Shown: piece after piece, positions 1-9,115 of the stretch | Layout of the letters: every line of letters begins with the position of its first letter | How positions within the stretch are numbered: the first letter of the stretch is position 1 | From: Sisyra terminalis | Lineage: Eukaryota; Arthropoda; Insecta; Neuroptera; Sisyridae | NCBI GenBank assembly: GCA_958496175.1 | Contig: OY292278.1 | Span: forward strand, 46,252,001-46,316,000 | Length of the DNA stretch: 64,000 bases | Direction: 5' to 3' | Translations under genes and position numbers: made by a program | Notes under the pieces: model-generated | What the model was told of the DNA's origin: nothing | The model's database searches: none | Seen by the model: only the letters and a program-made list of their open reading frames with translations

Positions 1-2
1 GC

Positions 3-62
3 GATTATTATCAAAAAGTGGATATTGAAAGTGAAACAGAACCTAATGACGAATTTTCATAA
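3..62 (+). CDS. possible 3' tail of a truncated reading frame
   Basis: A frame enters from the left window edge and is open to a TAA at 60-62. It would encode an acidic tail of 19 residues ending EPNDEFS. It is too short to assign, and it adjoins the satellite array, so it may be the end of a transposon protein or chance. Confidence 0.17.
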   Translation, partial: DYYQKVDIESETEPNDEFS

Positions 63-87
63 TTTCGGCTGAAATTAATGAAGATTA

Positions 88-1828
88 AAGAAAAATCTCG
101 TTTTGCGTTTCGATTTTAATGAAAATAAACGATATTTGATAAAAAAATCCAATGCTATTTCTTATATATAGAACTTATCATGGAGTCTAGTTTATACGGC
201 TCCAAATTTTGAAGATGGATTCTTATAAAATGGACCAAAATAAATCGAAAATAAAGAGTACAAAAATTCTCATTTTCCCTCAGTTCAGTGAAAAAAGACG
301 ATTTTTGATTCAAAAATCCAATACTATTTCCTATATAATAAACTTATCATGGAGTCTAGTTTATACGGCTCCAAATTTTGACGACGGATTCTTATAAAAT
401 GGACCAAAATAAATCGAAAATAAAGAGTACAAAAATTCTCTTTTTCCCTTAGTTCAGTGAAAAAAGACGATTTTTGATTCAAAAATCCAATACTATTTCC
501 TATATAATAAACTTATCATGGAGTCTAGTTTATACGGCTCCAAATTTTGACGACGGATTCTTATAAAATGGACCAAAATAAATCGAAAATAAAGAGTACA
601 AAAATTCTCTTTTTCCCTTAGTTCAGTGAAAAAAGACGATTTTTGATTCAAAATCCAATACTATTTCCTATATAATAAACTTATCATGGAGTCTAGTTTA
701 TACGGCTCCAAATTTTGACGACGGATTCTTATAAAATGGACCAAAATAAATCGAAAATAAAGAGTACAAAAATTCTCTTTTTCCCTTAGTTCAGTGAAAA
801 AAGACGATTTTTGATTCAAAAATCCAATACTATTTCCTATATAATAAACTTATCATGGAGTCTAGTTTATACGGCTCCAAATTTTGAAGACGGATTCTTA
901 TAAAATGGACCAAAATAAATCGAAAATAAAGAGTACAAAAATTCTCTTTTTCCCTTAGTTCAGTGAAAAAAGACGATTTTTGATTCAAAAATCCAATACT
1001 ATTTCCTATATAATAAACTTATCATGGAGTCTAGTTTATACGGCTCCAAATTTTGAAGACGGATTCTTATAAAATGGACCAAAATAAATCGAAAATAAAG
1101 AGTACAAAAATTCTCTTTTTCCCTTAGTTCAGTGAAAAAAGACGATTTTTGATTCAAAAATCCTATACTATTTCCTATATAATAAACTTATCATGGAGTC
1201 TAGTTTATACGGCTCCAAATTTTGACGACGGATTCTTATAAAATGGACCAAAATAAATCGAAAATAAAGAGTACAAAAATTCTCTTTTTCCCTTAGTTCA
1301 GTGAAAAAAGACGATTTTTGATTCAAAATCCAATACTATTTCCTATATAATAAACTTATCATGGAGTCTAGTTTATACGGCTCCAAATTTTGACGACGGA
1401 TTCTTATAAAATGGACCAAAATAAATCGAAAATAAAGAGTACAAAAATTCTCTTTTTCCCTTAGTTCAGTGAAAAAAGACGATTTTTGATTCAAAAATCC
1501 AATACTATTTCCTATATAATAAACTTATCATGGAGTCTAGTTTATACGGCTCCAAATTTTGAAGACGGATTCTTATAAAATGGACCAAAATAAATCGAAA
1601 ATAAAGAGTACAAAAATTCTCTTTTTCGCTTAGTTCAGTGAAAAAAGACGATTTTTGATTCAAAAATCCAATACTATTTCGTATATAATAAACTTATCAT
1701 GGAGTCTAGTTTATACGGCTCCAAATTTTGACGACGGATTCTTATAAAATGGACCAAAATAAATCGAAAATAAAGAGTACAAAAATTCTCTTTTTCGCTT
1801 AGTTCAATGGAAAAAGACGGTTTTGAGT
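88..1828 (+). repeat. 169-bp tandem satellite array, about 10 copies
   Basis: The phrase ATCATGGAGTCTAG recurs at 177, 346, 515, 683, 852, 1021, 1190, 1358, 1527 and 1696, giving a period of 169 bp with two 168-bp intervals. Those two come from a one-base loss in the A run before ATCC. Copies differ at few positions (GAAGAC or GACGAC; CCCTTAG or CGCTTAG), while the first unit is clearly more diverged. The array breaks down at about 1828. The small open frame at 209-397 is satellite sequence, not a gene. Confidence 0.97.
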
Positions 1829-2139
1829 TAAGTATAGATTGACATTGTGTTTCATTCAGAATTGGATAAGATTATGGTGAGATGGTTCCATAATTTTTTT
1901 AAGAACCGACCAATAGGAATATAAGTATATTTAGTGGAGGGGGTAATTTCTCTTAATTAAATCAATAAATTTGGCTTTTATACGCACAGATGTAACTGAT
2001 TGTACTAAGTATATTTTTTGCTCAAATGATAATCGTTTTTGACATTGTAACTATGGTTTATTTTGTTTACATATTAATTGAAATTTTAGTCCCATAAGAA
2101 ATAACATTGGTATTTTTGGAACGAAAACCCTCTTTTTCA

Positions 2140-2256
2140 CGAAAACGAAGCGAAAACGAGACTTTTAGTATTCTTAATTTTCGATTTCTTTTGGCCGATT
2201 TTATAAGAATCCGTCGTCAGATTTTGGGGCCGTATAAACTAGACTCTCCCCAGGAA
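2140..2256 (-). repeat. inverted, diverged partial satellite copy
   Basis: Read on the minus strand this stretch contains the satellite core: GGAG(A)GTCTAGTTTATACGG, then GACGACGGATTCTTATAAAA, then an AAATCGAAAAT-like stretch. It is one incomplete unit in opposite orientation, about 300 bp beyond the array. That arrangement is expected if the array expanded inside a terminal-inverted-repeat element. Confidence 0.8.
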
Positions 2257-2262
2257 TAGACA

Positions 2263-4037
2263 TTTGCCTATTATGTATGTTGATATCAACAGCAAATTGT
2301 ATTTATAACTGTTGGGCAAATTCATGCACTATGGAAAGAGGCTATGGTAGTGGGTTAAAAATATTTTTTTTACTAGACCAAAGAAGTTTAACTTCTCACG
2401 TGTGTACATAAGTACACACTTAAGTTTTTTTTTTAAATTTCAGTTTCCAAAAAAATGCGTCTATAAATTCCAATATACGAAGAAGCTAATGTTGAAGATT
2501 CAACTGCCATGAAATGATGTTACACCAGAAAAAAATGAACATAATCCCATGAACTAATCGTTTAATTAAATTGCAATGGCTTGTTATTTATTTGTCATTA
2601 ACAAACTGGATATATCTCAACGTTTACTTTATTAATCACAAAGTTGGGTTAAACTCCTGCAGAAGATCTAGCCTCATTTGATTAATTTCTAATGGTAGAT
2701 GAAGTTCACACATGCAGATATGTGTTGTTATCATCAAACGAAAATTAGAGGGTTACATTTCGCCGAAATAGAGTCATTTATCACTTTATATGCACTTCAC
2801 TTAACAGGGAAATGCTTCAAATGCTTCAGTTCTAGTCCCTCACTATTCGAGATTTTCGGTATTGTTTATACATTAGCATGTGCTATAGCAGCACTACCCA
2901 AAATTACATATTGCAACCTGCAATGTATTTGCGTTGCAAAAAATCACCTAAAGTACATAAATTACTTTCGATAACATTACTTTGAAATCGAGGAAAAACG
3001 CAGACTTTAGTTTTTCGAGTTAACAAATTAAAGAGCTTAAGTCTTACTAGGTCACTAAATTACGTTGAAATATCAAGAGAAATCATATTTCATGAAAATA
3101 TGTTTTTTTGTTCTTTTCATTTAGTCTTTGAACAAATTGTAAGAAGGTACTTTAATTGAAAAATATTGTTCCCAAAGGATTTAATCGTTTTCATTATTGT
3201 AGAAAGAATTGATTTCTTAGTGAAATTAAAAGATTTAAAACGGTCTTAAAATTTAATTATTTTTTAAGGAAATCAAAGGTCAAAAACCAAATACGTAGGG
3301 AATACCTTCAAATGTCCATAAAATTTAAGAAAATTAGGGAAATTTTAAATATTTTCGTCTCTCTAACTCATCAATGGCTAGCCTCCCTTGAAGAAGGATG
3401 TAAAGGTTTAAAGTTGACTCACAAAACGATAAATACTGAAGACACTCTACAAATTTTTTCTGATTCGACCCAATTTTTTGAAGTGTTTATTAGGAGAACT
3501 AAGTTTACATTTTTTCCTGCAATAATTTTCTTTTCGTTTAATAGTTCTAGAAATTATAAACAATAAAAATTGTCAGAATCGATTCATTTAAGTTCCTTAA
3601 AATTAATTTCAATTGTTACATCAACTTTTGTGAATCATAAATCTTTAAATTTTCAGTAGTTTACGAAACTTTGGTTCATACGAGAAAATTGAATATTTCC
3701 AAAGCTATATAGGTATATCACATTGAAGAGAACGTGAGCGTTAAACGGAACTAGTGCAATGTGACACAAAAGTTTTCCATTAGTTAGATTTCCAATTGAA
3801 AGATTTTTACCATTAAAAAGATTAATAATCCATGCGCATTTTTATTCGCTTTTATTTCAACTTTGATCAAAAGAAATAATCCATTTTTCTTGTTCCCCCA
3901 TTTGAAAGAAAATTCCAAAGAAATGGGAGTGTAAACTTATAAAATTTTTCCTCACCAGATTATAAATGCATACAAAAAATAAACTCGGCTATTACTTTGG
4001 TTTTATAATTTACTAAGGGTGGATAGTGTATATATTA
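2263..4037. other. gene-less AT-rich stretch
   Basis: I see no gene, RNA or clear repeat boundary here. The open frames at 2699-2974 and 3312-3566 have no recognisable motif, no flanking splice signals and composition like their surroundings. Confidence 0.5.
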
Positions 4038-4154
4038 GACTGAAAGATCCTTTAAGAAAGGAACAAGTCTTGCGTGATTTATAAAATTCCTTGTTACTCT
4101 GGTTATTGCTATGTTGGACAGAAAAAACAGTTCTTGGATTCAAGAATAAAATAG
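4038..4154 (+). pseudogene. Penelope-like element, GIY-YIG endonuclease fragment
   Basis: The plus strand encodes a remnant of the C-terminal GIY-YIG nuclease domain typical of Penelope-like retroelements. One frame reads LKDPLRKEQ; a frame shift then continues in CVIYKIPCYSGYCYVGQ followed by FLDSRIK and a TAG at 4152. The IYKIPC...YVGQ spacing is the GIY-YIG signature. The reverse transcriptase domain is absent, so this is a 5'-truncated dead copy. It lies immediately upstream of the repeated tail at 4221-4885, which ties that tail to the same element. The frame shift and short length rule out an active protein. Confidence 0.72.
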
Positions 4155-4265
4155 CATAGTAATGATTGCAGGAATAGCAATACGAATAAGGGAAAACCCT
4201 AAAAAATGAGTAAAAAATGGGTAAATGAGCAATTTAATAATTAAGAATGTCCTAAAAAGTTTTTT

Positions 4266-4601
4266 GTAACGACTGCTTTTAAAGTTGAACTTTCGTGCGT
4301 TGTGTGGCGGGGGTAAAGAGCCGTTTCCTCATCGTGGTGGCAAGCGTGCGCGAAAGTAGAGAAACCGTGCGCGAAAGTAAATAACAGTGCGAAAAAGTAA
4401 AATAAATTGATACCTAAATAAACTTTTATAAGAAATAATTAATATAGGTAATTATTTAGACTGTAGTTTAAACTAAAATGTTGTTTTTATTCATAATTTT
4501 GCTATAAATTATTCTTACTATAGAGTTGAAATTTTTCATATATAAATAACAATAATTAATTTCTCAATCTGTTTCTGTTGAACTTTAGAAGCAGTCGTTA
4601 C
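4266..4601. mobile_element. 336-bp MITE with about 25-bp TIRs
   Basis: The left end GTAACGACTGCTTTTAAAG is the inverse of the right end CTTTAGAAGCAGTCGTTAC, with one mismatch and one extra base nearby. The interior has no coding potential. It is inserted into the PLE tail, because the copy at 6871 lacks it. Confidence 0.8.
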
Positions 4602-4611
4602 AAAAAATTTT

Positions 4612-4742
4612 GTTCGATACATATGCGTAAAGTGAGGTACCTAGTAGGACGAAATTGAGACACTTGCTATGATCAGTCCCTTCAGCTCGTGCATCAATTT
4701 CATCCTACTAGAAAACCTCATTTTTCGCATATGTATCGAAAA
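4612..4742. mobile_element. short hairpin MITE of about 130 bp
   Basis: TTCGATACATATGCG at the left is the exact inverse of CGCATATGTATCGAA at the right, and the arms continue through the CTAGTAGGA / TCCTACTAG segments. It sits next to the preceding MITE, in the same insertion site of the PLE tail. Confidence 0.75.
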
Positions 4743-4789
4743 AAACTATTGTAAACATGTGATTTGTATTGATATGGTTTTTTAGAAGC

Positions 4790-4825
4790 CTGATGAAGGT
4801 CAAATAAAGGACCGAAACGTCGTTG
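4790..4825 (+). ncRNA. hammerhead-like ribozyme motif in PLE tail
   Basis: CTGATGA (4790-4796), one extra A, stem GGTC (4798-4801), loop AAATAAAG, stem GACC (4810-4813), then GAAAC (4814-4818). This is the order of a hammerhead catalytic core (CUGANGA, stem II, GAAA). PLEs are known to carry hammerhead motifs in their terminal repeats. The extra base between the core and stem II is non-canonical, and I could not find a complementary helix III plus cleavage site, so activity is doubtful. Confidence 0.5.
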
Positions 4826-4885
4826 AATTAATTATTAGTATATGGATTTACATCCTTTCATGTCCATTTTCCTGCTAAAATTTAA

Positions 4886-6125
4886 ATTATTGTCCCTAAA
4901 CTTGGAAATTCAATGAAATAATTAAGTTTTTATAGACAATTTGAGAGAGGTTAAAGAAGATATGTGCATCAAAGCCAGATGTTTTAATTAAATCTAACAT
5001 CATTATTGCCACCCCCAAAGATTATAAACACAGCTTCAAAATAATGGAGTAAGATTTGATCAAAACGATTGACTTTGATATATTTGATTTTCTAAAAAAT
5101 TTCCACTAGAAACTCCAATATATTAATCAAAATTCAATAGATAAGAATCAATTATTAGATAAACATTGATTTTTGAATTCTTAACTTAACCCTTATAGTC
5201 CACAAACTATCTAACCCAGGCAAACGTATATAACAATGTAGGAATGCACGACAACAAAGACAGAAAACAAAGAATATATTCAAACACATACGTACTAAAA
5301 CAAACAAAAAATTAAACCAATACCAAATACTGTGATTGTCTCAAATTTGAACTGATCGTTGTTATTTGTTTCAACTGTGATTTTGATTTCATTCAATTGA
5401 CAATTTCTGTCATTTGTCAGTGTTGACTGTAAATATTTCACGGTTAGTTACTAGTATTTCATAATTTCACAAAGTTTTATTTTCTATATTTTGGAAATTT
5501 CACCTTTGAGAATCAATCTTCTGGGTTTTGTTTGAATTTTTACTAAAAATATATTAAGAATATGTTAGTTCCTCTACCAAAACGTTTAATGCAATTCTAT
5601 GCGATTTATGTTCTCTTCATTTCCTTTTGCAACCCAGAATTTAGCTATTTGCTATGAAGTGAGCATAATTACACATTCTGTTTTGGTTGATATTCAGAGG
5701 TCCTCGACTATGGCTTACGAGACAAGCCACATTTATGAGTTTCATCCGATTATTATAAAAGACTTAACAATTAATTAAAGGCCATTATTATGAGATCCGT
5801 TTATATTATATCGGTGTTTTGTACGTGAGAACGAAACAATGTAGAACTTAATACAGTTAATAAAATATATGAATTAAAAGAAAATTGTGTTTTACATCAC
5901 ATCCCCAAGTAGGAAATTTCAGCTATATCAAGATTCAGGAACAAAAGAATAAAAATCCATAATGAATTTTGATTTTCAAATATCAAGTTCCAATTGGTTC
6001 TATGATTATAAGGACTCAATTTTTAATAAGGTATTAATTTTGGTGGAGACTCTTCTTGTCGGGAATTTTTTTTTTTTGTGTCTAATCTTAGATATCATAT
6101 CAAACATACAGATATAAAAACATTT
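4886..6125. other. gene-less AT-rich stretch
   Basis: I see no gene, no clear TIR pair and no repeat shared with the rest of the window. Confidence 0.45.
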
Positions 6126-6129
6126 TTTG

Positions 6130-6720
6130 AAGCATGACAACGATTCTTCCGGCGCCAAGATTTAACGATGGACTCTAGTAGATCTCGACGAAAAAAAAAT
6201 AATGAAAACATTTTTTTTTCGGTATCTCGCTTAGTTTACGAAAAATCGATGTTTAAAAGTAATAAAATAACATTTTTTTACTTTTTTCGATGGATTCTTT
6301 GGGATTTTCATGACAAAAAGGGTCAATGCTTGCAACCATAGCTTTGCCAAATTTTTTGTGCTAAAAAAAATAAAAACTAGGGGTCCAGGGATGAAGCCTC
6401 TGGAAGGGTTGGGAAGCATCATTCTTATCAGGTAAAATTGCATTTTCGTGTTTATTTTAAATTTATTTCGCGACTAAGTAAGGCCATACTTATACAAATA
6501 TCTTTTTTTTTTGGGAGGCTTAACCTCCCAACTCCCACCGGGGCTTTGCCCCTGAATACCTTTGTAACCATTTTTTTCATAAAAATCCTGAGAAATACGT
6601 CTTAAAAAAGAAAAAAAAAAATTAAGTATCGATATTTCATAATCTAAGCGAAATATCGAGAAAAAATGTTTTCGTTTTATTTTGTCGAGATCTATAAGAA
6701 TCTAATAATGCTAATAATGC
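6130..6720. mobile_element. foldback / TIR element with 80-bp arms
   Basis: The left arm (about 6175-6258, AGATCTCGAC through ATCGATGTTTAAAA) is the inverse of the right arm (about 6626-6708, ATCGATATTTCA through GTCGAGATCT). The interior contains GC-richer short hairpins (CCGGGGCTTTGCCCC) and no credible gene; the 70-residue minus frame at 6231-6443 starts in the arm. The arm resembles the 169-bp satellite monomer (GATTCTTATA, CGCTTAG, ACGATTTTTGAT-like segments), suggesting common descent. Confidence 0.65.
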
Positions 6721-6870
6721 TTAGTATCGTTACCTACTATTAGAATGGTGTTTATTAACAGTTTTTACTTAATTTATTAATAAAAAAAATAAAAATGTAT
6801 GTATGTGATAAAAAAATTAAAATCTATGTCGCTATGTATGTTATGTACATTATATACTTTATATTAAGGT

Positions 6871-7043
6871 AAATGAGCAATTTAATAATTAAGAATTTCC
6901 TGAAAAGTTTTGTAAAAATGTGTTTTGTATTGATATGATTTTTTAGAAGCCTGATGAAGGTCAAATAAAGGACCGAAACGTCGCTGAATTAATTATTAGT
7001 ATATGGATTTATATCCTTTCATGTCCATTTTACTGCTAAAAAT
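6871..7043 (+). mobile_element. Penelope-like element tail, uninterrupted copy
   Basis: Nearly identical to the two ends of the copy at 4221-4885, but without the MITE insertions. It therefore represents the empty site. It ends at the same point, after TTTTACTGCTAAAA. Confidence 0.78.
6951..6986 (+). ncRNA. hammerhead-like ribozyme motif, second copy
   Basis: CTGATGA (6951-6957), extra A, GGTC, loop AAATAAAG, GACC, GAAAC, then GTCG. Core and stem are identical to the copy at 4790. The AATAAA hexamer in the loop could also act as a polyadenylation signal. Confidence 0.5.
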
Positions 7044-7355
7044 TAAATAATATTATGTAAAATATGGACAAAACAAGTTTGTCGATTAAATTTTTAGTTT
7101 ATGATTAAAACGTGCCTTTTTATAAATATAAGAAATAAAATAATATTTACACCATAAAATTCCAATATTGGAGTTTTTATGAGAAAATATATATTGATTT
7201 TCACTAACAGCTAATTAATTTTGTAATTTAATTTAGAAATTATGTTTAACGATACATATCTTTGATAAAAAGCTAAATACATAATAGAATTAAAATTTTA
7301 AACTTTTTTCATTCTGAAACATTAAAAAATATTTTCGGACGAAAAAGAACTAATA

Positions 7356-8323
7356 ATGCTATTGATAGTTTTAACAATAGTTTCCTTAACCAGTGGGAAA
7401 AGTAAGCATAGCCTAGAGCCTAATTTGGTTTTATTTTTCATTGTTTTTTTTTTCTAGGAATAATAATTTCGGACAGCATCGATCATAGTTCATTTAAAGA
7501 CACCACCTGTGACAAATTATATCCATCCGGTTTTACAAATCTAACCAACTTCGGCTTTTGCAAGAAGCATTCCCACAATTTAAACGTCGTAATTTTTATT
7601 TTAAGTGCCACCGAAAAATTTGAAGCTCGCACCACTATTCGTGAAACGTGGGGATGGCGAAGTGGAACACCCATACTATTTGTTTTAGGGAAAACCAAAA
7701 ACCCTTCAATCGCTGAAAAGCTATTACAGGAACAAACCAAGCATCGTGATTTGATTCAGGGCCAATTCTACGATACATATTCCAACTTGACATTGAAAAC
7801 CATCTCGATTCTGGAATACGTTTTGAAATATTGCAAGCGACTTGTATACATTTTCAAATGTGACGATGACATGTTCATTAATGTGCCCCGATTATTGAAG
7901 TTAGTATCGGATAATATCAACGGTACATCCCTCATTGGTCAAGTGAAAACCCACGAGAAGCCGTTTCGAAAAATGGATAACAAATATTATATGTCTATAG
8001 ACGAGTATAGACCAGCCATTTACCCGCCGTTTTTGCATGGTGCATCTTATTTAATTCCGAAAAAGGTCGTCAAAACTATGTTTCTTAATGCTAAATATGG
8101 AAGGTGTTTGTGGCTGGAGGATGTTTACGTCACTGGAATCATTACAAGTGTTTTGGGAATAAGACTTGTCGATAATGAACTTCTACATGCGTACATCAAA
8201 AACCGTTATGGCAGGAATTTGAAATCATTCATCTCTATTAATGTAAAATCACCATCGGAAATGCGAAATTTATTTCGAAACTATCGGCTCAAAGGCTTAT
8301 ATAGACAAAAATATTCAAGTTAA
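7356..8323 (+). CDS. beta-1,3-galactosyltransferase-like protein (GT31 family), two exons
   Basis: GT31 enzymes are Golgi type II membrane proteins that add galactose or N-acetylglucosamine in beta-1,3 linkage to glycans. Exon 1 is 7356-7401, the intron is 7402-7457 (56 bp, GTAAGC to TTTCTAG), and exon 2 is 7458-8323. Joined, they give 303 residues with no stop. Family signs include RTTIRETWG near residue 80, the metal-binding acidic motif KCDDDMFIN near residue 150, YPPFLHGASYLIP, and the acceptor-site motif LEDVYVTGI. The N terminus is a short hydrophobic run (MLLIVLTIVSLTSG) with no cytoplasmic tail, so it reads as a signal peptide or a minimal anchor. The protein is somewhat shorter than typical members. 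The acceptor and donor sugars cannot be told from sequence. No other gene is close, and an additional upstream exon cannot be excluded. Confidence 0.9.
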
Positions 8324-9115
8324 ACTAAAACATAATCAAAATGAAACAAAAAATATATTTTTTCAATAAGGAACCACTAATTTTTCCTCTTTTATTTTTG
8401 CATATCTTTGAACGCTTTAAATTCAAAACTTTTAATTGACTGTAAAGTATAAACTTGACAAGTTAATTTTTCGGAATAGAAATTAGGGGTTACTACTCTT
8501 TGATATGATTTTTATGTAAATAGATACATTCATGATTAAGGGGAGAAAAAAATTGGTAAATACTGCTCAGGAATATTCAGAATTGGTTAGTTCTATATAC
8601 CAGGGATAATAAAACTGTTAATATGATATTTACGTATCTCTAGTGGTACAGATTTAAGTCTACATTAAATAATGAGCTAGATAGCCCCAATATGAACTAA
8701 CTATTTACGCTATAAATAGACACTGAATAAATTTTAATATTTTTTCTCCGTTTCCTTAAATTCTTAAAAATAAATGTTTCGATATTTCTGTTGCATATAA
8801 AGGAATTAATTGATAGTTATTATATACTGTAGCCTTAACTGGCCGCAAACATATGTCTAATGTTTCCCACTTAACGATAGTTTGAAATTGCCCAGCTTAA
8901 TTTCACTTACGTTTTTTCTCACCCTTATATCTCCCAAGTGAATTTTCTTGAACTTGGCGGATTCTGAGTGCGGCGATATTCGTTACCCAAATTTAATTAA
9001 ACTTCTTTTTAAATTTTGAGAACTTTCGAATTCCAAGGGCTAAAATAAAGTAGAAAAAAAAAGTTATCAATATTTTCCTCTTTAATAAAAAAAAATGTAA
9101 GCCTACCGTACACCA
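8324..9115. other. 3' flank of GT31 gene, no gene seen
   Basis: It holds the likely 3' UTR. A weak AATAAG lies at about 8366 and an ATAATAAAA stretch at about 8606; no canonical AATAAA is close to the stop. Otherwise it is AT-rich with no recognisable feature. Confidence 0.4.

Larger units (their letters stand above)
4221..4885 (+). mobile_element. Penelope-like element 3' tail, interrupted by MITEs
   Basis: The outer parts match the shorter copy at 6871-7043: both start TAAATGAGCAATTTAATAAT and both end TTTCATGTCCATTTTCCTGC-like. The copy here carries about 480 extra bases between TTCCTAAAAAG and GTAAACATG, made up of two inverted-repeat insertions. A third tail copy lies at 62.2-62.4 kb. 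Confidence 0.75.

Noticed and set aside
209..397. Open frame of 62 residues at the window start
   Set aside because: It lies in the 169-bp satellite and is produced by repeat sequence.
2699..2974. 91-residue plus-strand frame with several cysteines
   Set aside because: No signal peptide, cysteine pattern or splice context that I can defend; expected by chance in this much sequence.
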